Origin: Nephromyces sp. MM_2019
Taxonomy: Eukaryota; Apicomplexa; Aconoidasida; Nephromycida
Length of the DNA stretch: 43,138 nt
NCBI GenBank assembly: GCA_015657535.1
Contig: JADHZB010000456.1
Location: forward strand, 1-43,138
Reading direction: 5' to 3'
The position numbers and the translations under genes were made by a program. Each line of letters begins with the position of its first letter. The stretch's first letter is position 1. Shown here in pieces: positions 13,368-30,313 of this stretch. Under the pieces are notes generated by a model. The model was given only the letters and a program-made list of their open reading frames with translations, was not told the DNA's origin and ran no database searches.

Positions 13368-15172
13368 AGTGTATATGTAAATTGCTGAAAAAAAAATTAA
13401 AAGAAAAAATTATATCAATGTTTAGATGAATTTTTATAATTTGATTTAAATTAAAAGCGAAAATATTTACATGTTAATGTGTATATATGTATATATGTAT
13501 ATATAAATTGTATATGTTTTAGGTATTATATGGGGGTTGTTCAATTCGCATTAGTTGTTAAGTATAATGAATTAATTGAACAAATTCAAACAAAAAAGGC
13601 TAACAATAACGAAATTTGTAAATTATATAAATCCCTCACAATGGAAAATAATGAGTAAGTTAAATGTGTGTGTAAAATTCAAGGTGTAATTAGTACAATA
13701 TATGTGTGTATATAATTGACAAATTTCAAATTAGTTTAAATTAAACTTGCATGTGTATATAAATTTTTCAACTATTTATTAGCTTAATTTTAAAACATTT
13801 TGTTAGTAAAGCGCCAGAGTTAGCAAAATGTGTGAATTGGATTTTCGAGCAAAAAAAATTTTATATGGATAATTCACTGAAATACCTCAAGATTAGATGG
13901 AACATGGAATTTAATGAAGATTCACTTCCTCGTGAATTTTTTGAAACAAAGGTTTGTATATGTGTGTACGTGAACGTTTAAATCAAGTGTGCTGGTATAT
14001 AATGTTTTGAATCACAAATATATATATATATATATATGTATATTTGTAACTTATATTGCGTTGGATATATCTATTATTAGTAACCTTATAATGTTTAAAT
14101 CAAAAGAAAATGTCTGTGTGTAAAAATTTAAAGATTGTTTCAGGTTATTATTTGGCCCGTTTATATCGTTATTTCTTTGAAGATATTAAAAAAGCAAAAT
14201 TTTGGTATAAAATTTTAATTGAAAAAGACCCAACATTTCACTGGTCAATTTTGGAGTTGGCCTATATTGAAATGAAGTTTGCCAATTTTATAAAATAATA
14301 ATGAAATTTAACACACGCAAACAAATGTGCTATATTTAATCGCCACGCACTTTCTTTTTAAAAGCATTGTTTCTTCAGATTAAATATGATATTTTTGTAT
14401 ACACACACACACCTAGAAAGATATATAGACATAGAGAGATAACATAGAAACCCATAAACCCAGACACATACATTCATACACATGTCTATCCACTCGCTCA
14501 ATAAAGCCATATCCACTCAATCAAACCAACCACAAAATCCACCTACAGACACACACCTAATTAAATACATATACACTTACACAGACGCTTAGGCACATGA
14601 TCAGTCACCTACACACTTAGTCCATCATCTACATACACCGAAACGCACGTACACACACTTACACATTTCAGAGAAAAAAATTATCAAAAGTCGATTGAAA
14701 TATTAAAAATTGCACTCCAAGACAAGCTAAACGAATATGGCCAACCCACTTCACTTACAAAAGATTTGAGATTATTATTAGATACAACAGAGGCTAGGTA
14801 TGTTTATAAAACATGTTTATTTATACACACATATATATATATATATAGTTAAATTAAAATTTCAATACAAGCACACACATGTATATGTTTTCGTTTATAT
14901 TAAAATTTCAATACACACACACCGATACGCATATTTCATTACACGGTTTCAGAAATTGTCAAATACCCCTTTTAATAAGTAAAAATATTTATTTTTTACA
15001 TATACAAAAAATTCCTTTGAATGATTTTTTGGAAAAAAACCGTCAGAAATGGTTAGATGAATGTCGTCTATATTGTAGAGATGAAAAAAGGTTGACTGAC
15101 ACAAATTTATTAATTAATTATTGGGAAAATGTATACACATATACACACATATACACAAAGAATAATGGCTAA
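11015..15172 (+). CDS. Secreted family-2-like glycosyltransferase with C-terminal TPR-like helices (10 exons)
   Basis: Exons: 11015-11296, 12001-12129, 12435-12636, 12717-12862, 13198-13304, 13523-13654, 13807-13951, 14107-14276, 14672-14797, 14953-15172; sum 1659 nt, 552 aa. The start at 11015 is chosen because it directly gives a signal peptide (MKFQILIIWMFLHISVCC). Seen: AAKNEDENLLAHI (95-107) resembling the KNEEEN start of GT2 enzymes; a beta strand ending in an Asp (IGVDRNSNKQT, D121 at the usual first-acidic position); YIFVTEPDY at about 171-179 where the second acidic motif is expected; WWYMYRVHEVL (221-231) like the HE-L motif of this class; then helical repeats NTRVMYYMGVVQFAL and GYYLARLYRYFFEDIKKA that match TPR spacing. 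An in-frame CA tract adds KIHTHTF just after the second acidic motif. Joining at exons 3/4 and 7/8 uses less usual acceptors. The activity and sugar substrate are unknown; a degenerate, non-catalytic member is possible. Confidence 0.66.
11320..11585. repeat. TG-rich repeat in GT2 intron 1
   Basis: Imperfect (TG)n with GCG and TATG interruptions. The donor of intron 1 (GTGTGT at 11297) lies about 25 bp upstream of it. Reading frames across it (Cys-Val-rich) are not coding. Confidence 0.85.
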
Positions 15173-15922
15173 GCGCAAGCCAAAAAAATATACAGAAAAA
15201 TATACACACAGATATACAGACAGAAAAATACATACAAATATAAACATAAAAAGATATATCCACATAATACACACACACAACAGTATATAAATGGTGTGTA
15301 TATGTAGCAATGAAGTGAGTTATATAGTCAGGAACATGTCTTAGATATAATTATATACTATATGTGTGTATTTAGGTGTTGTTGTGTGTAGGAATATGTG
15401 TATATTTAAGTGTTATAGTTGTTGTAATATAAATATATATATCTATGTATGTAATATTGTATATGAATTTAAAACAACGTCAAATGAAATGTTTGGTAAA
15501 ATATAAGCTTAAATAGTACTTATTTGTTGAGTTTAACGTTCAAAATAAAAAATAAGTTTCAAAATTATTTCGATCAAATTTACAATAAAAATTTGTTTTT
15601 ATATTGGCAGATGATGATCGTGGTATAATGTGTGTGTGTGTATGTATATGTGTGTTATATGTATATAATTTTATGTGGGTTCTGCGTATATATGTATTTA
15701 TTAAGTGTATGTATGTGCAAGTTTAAATATGAGTCAGTAGCATATAAATATAAGATTGCACAATAAATAACCTAGAAAATACGGTATAAGTTAAAAAATG
15801 TGTGTAGATTTGAAAAAATTTCAACACACACCAAAAACTTATAACATACACCAAACCATTTGACATACACACACACACTAAAACACATATATATGTGGTC
15901 CACACACACGCAATTGATAATA
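15173..15922. other. Convergent intergenic region between GT2 and SRP54
   Basis: About 750 bp separating two convergent 3' ends. It is CA-rich near the GT2 stop, TG-rich around 15360-15680, and contains CA-rich sequence at 15860-15910 next to the SRP54 stop. No gene seen. Confidence 0.6.
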
Positions 15923-20455
<4,533 letters not shown>

Positions 20456-22664
20456 CTTTACTAAAAACAATTAAGAGCGTGTGTAAAGGGTGATGTTGTG
20501 AGTGTGTGTATATCAAAAGGAGGTATAGTGTGTATATACTCATAGATGAGTGTGTGTAAAGAAATAAATGTATAAGCGGCTTATGTGTTTGTATTCGTAG
20601 ATGTATAGGAATAGGGAAAATGTTTGTATAAGAATAACTACTTGATCAAATTAACACATATTGGACGAGTTTTGTATAATCACAAAGTATGTATGTACAT
20701 TAAAAATAAAGGTGTGAGCACACCAAATTAGCGGTATGATAGAGTGGATTTAAAACACACTCATATACACACAAAGATATACCAGGTTAAGTTAGCCGAC
20801 AAAAATGTTTATATTCGTATTGAAAGGGTTCGGATCTAGTACACACTATTAAGTATGTGTGAGGTTGGCCTGGTGAGTTGTATATTCCCACCAAAGCGTT
20901 TAGCTATACAGTTATATGTATTTGTGTGTATGTATATATATTATGGGGGGGTCCTATACAGATATGTATGTTTAGGTGTCGCCTTTATGGATGTGTGTAT
21001 ATATGTATATATGTTAAAGGGTGGCCTATGTAGATATAGGGGTAGTTGATCTAGTGAGTTGTGTGTGGAAGTGGTTGGAGGGGTGTAGAGAATGTTGGGA
21101 GTTGGTCTAAGTAGATATGTGTATGGGAAGTATAGAGAAATAGTTTGTGAAGGGCTCTATGTGTAAATATTTTTTTAAAGTGTGTGGGATTTGGTTTAAA
21201 AGAAATGCTGGATACGGTTGGTAGATTGATGCTGTGTAGAGAGTTGGAAAGTGCAAGTGTGTGTAATTTTTGAGAATAAATTAATAATTGTGTGGAGTTT
21301 TATGTAGTATTTAAGAATAGTGTGTTAAAATAATTATATATATATATATACATATATGTATCACATTTTGAGTTGTAAAAGTGAGTTAAAGCATTAAGTT
21401 TTATTTAATGTGATCGTATGCCTCCTAAAATTTTACAATTCATGGTACCCGCACACATACAGATGTGTTTATGTATATGTAAAGTTAATGTCAAATTAAA
21501 TTAGTATTATGTAATAGCACACTTTTACACACACCAAGTCAAAACTATACCATACACAAATTAAGTTTTTCACTAGGTCTATCTAGGCAAATGCCCACAC
21601 GGGCTTTAAGTTAACCCACACATATACACTTAACACTTATTCACACACATTCAGAGTAGACATACAAAACACGCATAAATAACACACACACAGACCGCAC
21701 ACAAAATGTGACAAAGCACATACACACACACTCGTAGGCTCCTAGTCTAAAGCTATAAATTTGTGTATAAGCACAAGTTTAATATGTACTAGTATGCTAA
21801 TGAAATTTTCTAACCTTTTTTTGTGTGTTTAAAATATTGAGTAATTTATATATACACACTAGATATAAATTAACTGTCTGACTATTTGTCACACATCTTT
21901 TAAGATAAAGTTTTGAAATTAAGATAAAACACACATTATCACCTTATCTTAATAGGCACACTTGTAAGAATTTACCTAGTATATGTATCTTATTGTTTTA
22001 TCATAGTTTACGACACATTCACACACACTAGATTTGTATTATGTCGTGTAATCTAGATTTATAACAAATTCGTACACACTAGAGGTAAAATATGATATGA
22101 TCTAAATGTATATAAAATCATTTCACACACAAAAATTATATCATAAAAACATTTAAATGCATATAACTTTTTACACTAAAAGTAAAATCACCACAATACC
22201 TAAATTTATAATCTATTTACCAGTACTATATATATGCTACATTACCAATTTATAATGTGTCTACACAATAAACCTTACCATATTGTCTAAATATACATAA
22301 TAAAATATTACACACAAAATTTACACAAAAAAAGTTTTCACATGCATATAATATTTTACACACAAAAATTACAGCATACCATTATAAATTAAAAAGCAAC
22401 TTAAGTTATAGTAATATCATCATTACAATACAAGCTGAATTTACAATTATTTTTATATCATATGATCAAATTTTTACATGAAATAATAATTACATAATAT
22501 AATAAGTATCAAAATAATTGAGAAATAAATATATTATAAATAAAACCAACTTAGACATTTGTATAATTACTTAAAAGCCTAATTAAATACACATAATTAC
22601 TTGAAATTAAGCTTATTTTTTCCTTAAAAAAAAAAAAATTAGTTGAAATTTATTCCGCATAAAA
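20456..22664. other. 2.2 kb divergent intergenic region
   Basis: Lies between the 5' ends of SRP54 (-) and the four-helix protein (+), so both promoters should be here. TG-rich to about 21300, a (TA)n run at 21337-21360, then AT-rich sequence with scattered CACACA words and an A12 run at 22627-22638 shortly before the downstream start codon. No gene or RNA recognised. Confidence 0.55.
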
Positions 22665-24499
22665 ATGAAAAGCAAATCTCCAACTAGAAATTATTGCCAA
22701 ACAATTTCAACTATATTATTTTCATTTTGTTTTTATTATTCAATTATGTTTGTTTTTCATATTTGTTTACACACTACGCATTGGACAACTGCAGTTGTTT
22801 TTTCATCATTTTCTATATTAAGTTTATTAACGGGTGTAGGCGGCTTAATTTCAGTGTATAAGAATGATCCAGATAGCCTAAGACCCTGTAATTTGGTGTT
22901 TGTAAGTTGTATAACATATCGCTATATATGTGTATGCTATATATATATATTCTATAGAACTTATATACATCTGTATATAATTTTATTATGTATATATTCT
23001 CATGTTCATGTTATATGTATATATATATATATATATGAGTGAGATGTGTTATAAATATGGATGTAAGTTGTACAAATATATGTATGTAGAATATATTTTC
23101 GAATTAATTTTCCCAATACTTTATAAAAACGATTACATAAATGTTTGCATATTTAGTGCGTAAATATGTGTATATATGTGTGTATGTTTTAACGCAATGC
23201 TATCTTGAATAAATGATTAAGTGGTATATTTACATAAGCTTACGCATATGTCAGTTTAGGAGTAGTTATACACATTTGGTGTGACTTTAATATATAAATT
23301 TTGCTTTGATTTGTAGGGATAACATATATAATTTATACTTTGAACACCTAAATTAATAACATCTTAAATAAATAAATGTTTGGGAAAGTTAAATTTTACT
23401 CTGTATAAATTATAATTTTTCCATGAATAAATAAATACACTCTCCCCAAGATATTTTTCGTGTGAATTGAAATTTCAATTTTTGCTTCACTATTACACAT
23501 TTTTACAAAGCTAAATTTTTAATTTTAACTCTCTAAGAAATTCATTTCAAGCAGTAGTAAATAATTTATGCCAAAATTGATTGTAGTTTTACATTTTTAA
23601 ACATCCTAGAGCTTCACTAGAATTATACATTTTTCAATATTTTAAATAATTTCAGAAATTCATCACACTTAGAAAGTGTTGTGCAATCCTAAAATTTAAA
23701 TAAAAATTAACACATTTTTGAATATTTTAGACAATCCCAAAATTAAAAAAAATAACACACTTTTACAAAACACCAGAATTTTAGCTAAATTACACATTTT
23801 TAGATTTTTTTATTTCTCATATAATTCCATATTTATTATATTTACACAGTTTATCATTAACTTTTCAATATTAATATTATCATCTGCTCATCTATGGGAG
23901 TTGATGAAATTCAAGTCACCAGAAAAAGAAGCATCTGAGTACATCATCTTCCACATTTATTTTCCTAGGATAGCTAAAATGATTACGATTTCTATCTCTT
24001 TCTTACTTGTTTTGTTATCGTAAGTTTTCTATGTTACCTTTGATAAAAAATGAAACACTTGACAATATAGCCCTAAATGAAGATTTGGTCTATGAAAACC
24101 TTTTTAAGAATTACATAAGTTTACATATATAGGTAGTAACTTTATCATATTTATGTATATTTTGAAATGTAAATAATTAATCGATTGATTTTGCTTTATC
24201 AAAATATAATATATAGCCTCTTTAAAATTTTATTTCATTTATTAAAGATACAAATAATTTATTAATATCATCATAGAAATTAATATGTAAAATCAAATGT
24301 TTCTTAGGTTACTTTATTCCTCATATATATCTGAACTTCAAGCAACTATGGATGTAAGTGTTTGTTTCCAAAAATCAGCCCAATATTTATTCAAAATTTT
24401 GAGACACTCATGTGGTTTCAGGCCGATTTAATGATGATTGATAAACGGCACTTGCAAGAAATTGAACAAATATTGCAAGAAACAAATAAAGAAATTTGA
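22665..24499 (+). CDS. Small four-helix membrane protein, unknown family (4 exons)
   Basis: Exons: 22665-22901, 23850-24019, 24308-24353, 24422-24499; phases close, about 176 aa. Seen: a short basic N-terminus (MKSKSPTRN), two hydrophobic segments in exon 1 (about residues 14-35 and 42-64), a third spanning the exon 1/2 junction (NLVFFIINFSILILSSAHLW), a soluble loop KFKSPEKEASEY, a fourth (ITISISFLLVLLSLLYSS), and a charged C-terminal helix DKRHLQEIEQILQETNKEI. The layout of four helices with short cytosolic-looking ends resembles tetraspanin/MARVEL-like topology, but no family signature (such as a CCG loop) is present. Clean donors (GTAAGT three times) and a good acceptor before exon 4 support the model. 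Function unknown. Confidence 0.62.
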
Positions 24500-25463
24500 A
24501 TTAAAAAAATTAGATAATCGTATAATATAGATAGCAAGAAAAATCGAAAGAGTCAAATGTAAATAAATCATGTGTTCAACCACTAATACACTCCTCAAAT
24601 ATTGGCATTTACTATATATGTTTTAAACGTCTATATTATCCTTCATAACCTTTGAAAAAGAAAAGTCTAAATTAGTTATTTCTAATTAATAATACATCTT
24701 CATCTTATTAAAAATTATCTTATACCTAGATTATATGATGCATTGGATTCATATCTCTAAACATCAATGATTATATGTATATAAATCTTTGGCATGTGCT
24801 TTTAATGTATACATACATATGCACAGCTTAAAGTATCAATACCTACAAATCAAAGTAAACTTAACTAAATTAACAATGTATACAGGTCATCATATGTCTG
24901 AGACTCTTTCTATGTACAAAAAACAGGGTATTTATGATAACTTATATTAATGTTAAATTATTCCTTCTCAACCCAATTTCATACTCACAGTGTTGGATGT
25001 GTAAATATTTCGGATTAATTTGGCATATTCCAAGTTTGTGTGGTTCGTAGATTTTAGTTCACAAAATGATAAATTTATATGAGCTGATATGTACAACTCT
25101 TTGTTGTGATAACTTATTTAGCTTAGTATGTTACTTTAAAATTCAGATTATATTATTTGACTCATTATAAAGTAATAGTGTATATGGTAAAGAATTTTAA
25201 ATATAACCAAAAAATTCTAGGAGTATTGATAAATTAAAAAAGTTAATTGCTAATATAACTTTCGTTAATAAGAAAGTAGAATTAAAATAAGCGCTATATT
25301 TTCGAATTGTTTAACTTTTGAGCCAATTTCAACAAGTGTTATATCATGATTAATCAAAAGACATACTTAATTCTGTAATCTTTTCAAATATGATAGGCTT
25401 ATTCGATTTTGTGTAATAATAGATATTTTTAGATCTAATGAAAAGAGGTAACAAAATAAGTGT
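24500..25463. other. Intergenic region
   Basis: Plain AT-rich sequence between the 3' ends of two convergent genes. Almost no CA/TG repeats, in contrast to the left half of the window. Nothing else recognised. Confidence 0.5.
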
Positions 25464-27274
25464 TCAAGAGTTGGAGGTGAGTAAGTATTTAACACTTTCA
25501 TAAGTTCCTGCAAAAATAATTTATGCAAGATTTGCTTTAATATAGGTTCATGGGTTTATCTTTTAAATGTTCAAATCTTTAAATACATTTATTTTTATTA
25601 ATGCCTTAAGTGTTGGTGTAGATGAATATATATATATCAAGTAAAGATTGTGTAATAAGGTTATATCTATGTCATAAATGAAAATCAGATAATCTATTTA
25701 CCCCATGAAACAGCGGTAGCTGGAATACTCAAGGCCATTCTTGCAAAAGTTCCCCTCCAGAATCCAAATAGCCTTTCCTCTGCCCACATAGTTTTAATTG
25801 TGGATGTAAATGAGCGATACTTCATCGAAGCAGTTGGGCTTATACGTAATTTAGAGCCATGAGTCTTAAATGCTTGTTCCTATAGTTCAGGTGGTTCAAT
25901 AAATTTATTATTTAGTCAGTTAGATGATTATATACGCTTTAAGGTAATGGATTGGAGCGTATTTAGGGTTTGAAATTATTTTAATTTCTTAAAATATCAA
26001 ATTAAGGATATACAAGTCAGATAATTCATGAATGAATTACTCTTTGAACTTCTATATCTTGTGTTTGTAAACGAGTCTTAATAACGTCAAGTGGGTTTGT
26101 AAAAAATCCAGCTAAGCCTCCACTTAATCCTATTTGTTAAGTAATAAAAAATAATTAGCCTTCAAAATAAAATAATTATGTGACACATATATCCTTATTG
26201 TGTGCTCAAGAGGAAAATACGAAATTCTAAAGTTAGGTAACTAATGTTATTCTAATCCTTAGAGTCAATTTTGAATTTATTTTTTCTAACAATGTATACT
26301 AGGGTTTGTTATATACAAGATCATTTAAGTGTGTTCAGCTAACCTGCACACACAAAGTATAGCATAATTAAGTTAGTGGAGCTAATTGTTTTTAATTTTG
26401 GGACTTCATTAGGAGTCTCCGAAGGAGTAGTTTCATTTGAATTATGGTTGATATAGTTTTGTTTTTTCTTGTTGTGTGTTTCTATATAATCTTGTGAGCT
26501 ATAATTAGAGATCCCTAGTAAATGTTTCATAAGCTCATTTGCTGAGACAGTTACCGCACCGAACGGTATATTCATTACAAGGGTGGTGGGCATGCTGCGG
26601 AAGAAGGCCAAATATCCCTCATTCTTAAAGACTGTTCTTATGCAATCCAAAGGGCCATTGTAACAACCTAATTGTAATCTTTGTTTCACCAAGTCCATGG
26701 GTGTTAAAATAAAGTCATGACTCATTGTGGCGGCTGCACCACAAGCCGCTGATTGTAATGCTAAGAAATCGTTACCAGAGCCAACTCCTAGGTGATACTT
26801 TGTAATTTCGTAAGCCGAGAAATAGCAGGCATGTGCAGGGACACAGCCGTATGTTATCGCAGTAACGCCTCTGAAAAAACGTGCTGGGCCTCCTTCTTCA
26901 ATCAAGTGTTGGATAGCAGTTCTGAGTTCTCCCCTCTGAAAGCTCCTGTAGCCAAACCGGCTCATGAACCTAGAGCGCTGGGTAGATGATATAGGTGGTA
27001 TTGGCTCTCGAGATTGAGGTGAAATGTTTCTTTTGAGGTCTGTATGACTTCCACCACTGTCGGAAGAGTTATCGAGAATGGATATTTTCATAGCTTGCAC
27101 ACGTGTCTTGATAGTGTCTAATGGGAAGAGGACAACGTGCTCCATAACTCCCGCACAACTCCCTGACACTGCATGCTTCCAAAAAGGAAAATCTCCCTTC
27201 CATAACTCCCAATCGAGTGATTCTTCTAGTGATTCTAAAGTTGATTGTGCATTCAACACTGGCTCTGAATCCAT
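25464..27274 (-). CDS. Mitoferrin-like mitochondrial carrier (SLC25, MRS3/4 type; 4 exons)
   Basis: Exons on the minus strand: 27274-26344, 26129-26041, 25879-25702, 25507-25464, all phases closed, about 413 aa. Mitoferrins import iron across the inner mitochondrial membrane for Fe-S and haem synthesis. Seen: three carrier repeats with the signature PLDTIKTRVQ, PMDLVKQRLQ and PLDVIKTRLQ; mitoferrin-like context GVMEHVVLFPLD, VPAHACYFSAYE, MSHDFILTP and MNIPFGAV; C-terminal PATAVSWGTYESVKYLL, which is recovered only when the last 44-nt exon is joined. The start ATG at 27274 is used because the longer open frame begins with TTG. Odd: a basic Ser-rich insertion of about 45 residues between the first signature and the matrix helix, and a polar stretch of about 30 residues before repeat 3. 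Iron as substrate is inferred from family resemblance. Confidence 0.88.
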
Positions 27275-30200
27275 TTTTATCAAAAAAATTATATTCTATT
27301 TCAATCTGGCCTGAAATGTGCAAGTATATATATGTATATTTGCAATTATGTTCACGTAAAAATAATTATCAATATCATAGTTGAAACAATGTTTCTACTT
27401 ATAAAGATTTCTTATCAGATATTGATTAAGATAAGGTGTATAAATCAAGGAATTGCCAATGCTAAGTAATTGGCTTTTATCAGAAATATAACAAAAGTAT
27501 AATATATATACTAGGAACAATTGAACGAGTCATGCAAATCATGATCTAGTAAAGATTTACACAGCATGGTCTTTTAAAGCAAATTCAATAAGTAAGGAAT
27601 TAAATGATTGGTACACATCACTTATAAGCAGGTGTGTATACTTAACTTTAGGCACACGTCGTGTTATGAATACATAAAGGTGTGCATCTTCTTAAGTATA
27701 ACTAAGTTTATCTATACATCCATGTTTTTATCTTCATGAACAAATTTTTATCTACTCATACATACTGCATATGAACAAATGTATTCGTCATGAAGGGATT
27801 TATGAATTTTGTTACTTACCTTTGGTAGATAAATCTAATAACTTTAAGTAATGGTACGGAAATAGTTTCAAAAGACGTAAATTTAAGGGAATAAAATATC
27901 TTACAAAGTATTCTCAGATATAAAATTTTTGGTACAATTAAGCTTAATCTAATGTGCTTTGATCGTATATGTACTTCTTTGGGGTGAAATCATACTTTAC
28001 ATGACTTTATGGGAAGAAGATGATTTTGTTGGGAACAATAGTAGTTAACTAAGAGAGTGACTGAGTGAAGATGATATGAAGTGATTATGAAGTGATTATA
28101 GAAGATGTGTTTAAAAAATATCAAATTCTTTAGTTTTGATATTTTAGCAGCTATTAACATGTATTTATAGTCTAAAGCATCCTCTAAAATTTGAATTAAC
28201 CAATAATTCAAACTCTACTTGTATGTATGTTTTACAAGTGGAAAGTCGCTGCGTGGGGAATTGGTTATTTGAGTGTGCAGTTTGCGAAAAATTCAGAAAA
28301 CGTCAGTGAGAATGTGAATAAATAGATATATTTACAGCAATTTTCAGTGCGATTTCTAAAAATCCATTGGGTGTAACAGTGAGGAGAGTGTATCTATTTG
28401 AATGCAATTGACATTTTAATTTGTTTGTTTTTGAGTGGATTGTTAAACTTTTGAGCGCGTGTGTAACTGTAGAAAATGCCAACATATATATATCTATATA
28501 TATTATTTATATGTGCTTTAGAATGTGAGTATCTAGTTTGTTTTTATTATTTATAAAATCTGTGGTTAAATCTTAACATGTATATTTATACGATTTTCTA
28601 GTTGTGTATGAATCTGTCTGGGTTGTTGTATATTTTTTACTCCTATGTGTGTGTTTTATCTTGAAATATGCAAAAACGATAATTGTTTTTTGGATGCTAT
28701 GGCAACTGTGAAAGATAATCCCACTTTTTGAAATTAACCCTTGTTTTGTTCTTATAAAAGTGTGCTTTTTGCAAATTAATTTTTATTTTTTTGCGTAACT
28801 CTATTATGGTATATTCCCGAGACTCTATATTAACATGTGTGCTTGATTGGCTTTGTGAAATTGTTTGTTATGATACATGTTCGTTATTTAATTCAGACAA
28901 TAATATTACATATTATTGATTTATTTATGGAATTTTGAACAAGACTTTGAATGGTTATTTATTATAAAAGCTGAAGGTGTATGAAAATAGAGGTGTTAGT
29001 ATGTTATGTTTATAGAATTTATCATTCAAATGTTTCTTTTGTAACAAGATCTGAATAGGTTTAATTTTCATCCCTTCCAATAATTGAGAAAAAGGATAGA
29101 TACCAATATATTGGATATACTAGTATATCAACAAAAATTTAAAATTTCAAAACATAACCTACATGCTGCATACGTTATACATAAATGCCATTTTGGTATA
29201 CTGTTTATAGACTCACTTTCCCAATCTCCATAAGCACTCACCCAGAATATCTGAACATTTCAATCTGTAAATATATATTAATCAACACATGAACACCTTG
29301 ATATCTTAAATAATCTCAACATAAATAGGATAGTGATATCAAACAAACGCAAATATAAAAGGAATCAAACACATTCAATTTATATGGAGCCTCAAAGTTT
29401 TGAGAAGCACTTATCATAGTAAAACATTCTTTATTCACAATACTTTGGTGGAATAAGATTATGAACACCAATCAAAATTTGTTAACATTTATTCAATAGG
29501 CCTAGGAATGTTATATCAAATTATTAACAATATTGAGATTGATACTTGAATTCTATGTGTGTTTTAACCTGTGTTTGTATTGGAAATGTTAGCTAGAGGT
29601 TAAATGGGTGATTTTTAAGTAAGAATTAGATAAGAGTAACAATAGGAAATGTTTGACTAAATGAAACATTATACCGTAGAATGTTTAATGGTTAAAGCGT
29701 AAAGTTATACAAGCTTAATAAAATTGCAATAGATATCAAATAAGCATAAATGCCCATAAATTAATATCTCTATAAATATATGTAGCATTGAACAATATAG
29801 AGTAATGAATCTCATCTGGATTTAATATAAATAAAGATGATTATTACTCAGTGAATAATCAAGATTATAGTGTATTCTTAGTAGAATAGTACAAGAATGT
29901 AATAAAAACAAAATTACTTCGAGACAATTAAAGAAGATAGTTGAAGGTATAGTTAATGTGTAGCTACTAAAATTAACTAAAACAATTAAAGCACGATCTA
30001 AACCTCAATTATATCTTTTTAGAAAAGTCTAAAATGGATTATTAAAAAAAATAAAGAGAAATTGAAATTGAATAAAATTGAATATACATATAATTCATAT
30101 AGTCCTTAAGGAGTCGCTTATTCGTTTAAGTTTGAGCATATTAAATAATTTGATAATGTATTGTAAATTGGTTCTTGCGTTGATTGTGAGGTGATGTTTA

Positions 30201-30313
30201 AATTTGATGTTTCGTAGTAGTGTGTGAGAGGCGATGCAAAGATTATAGCAAGAAGGTTTGTAGGGGGTGCTAAGGTTTTTGTTGCGTGCTTGAGTATACT
30301 CAATCTATACTAA
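27275..30313. other. 3 kb region without a supported gene
   Basis: AT-rich sequence upstream of the carrier gene and downstream of the COX6A-like gene. A 60-codon minus-strand frame at 28303-28485 has a somewhat more coding-like composition (many Leu, Lys, Ser) and an acceptor-like TTTCTACAG inside it, but I recognise no family and find no partner exon. Nothing else stands out. Confidence 0.45.

Noticed and set aside
25702..25720. Mitoferrin-like carrier ending at SWGK with an in-frame TAG
   Set aside because: The GTAAAT there is a donor; joining to 25507 gives the family ending SWGTYE, so the stop lies in an intron.
28303..28485. 60-codon minus-strand ORF as a small gene
   Set aside because: Composition is mildly coding-like but there is no recognisable family, partner exon or targeting signal.
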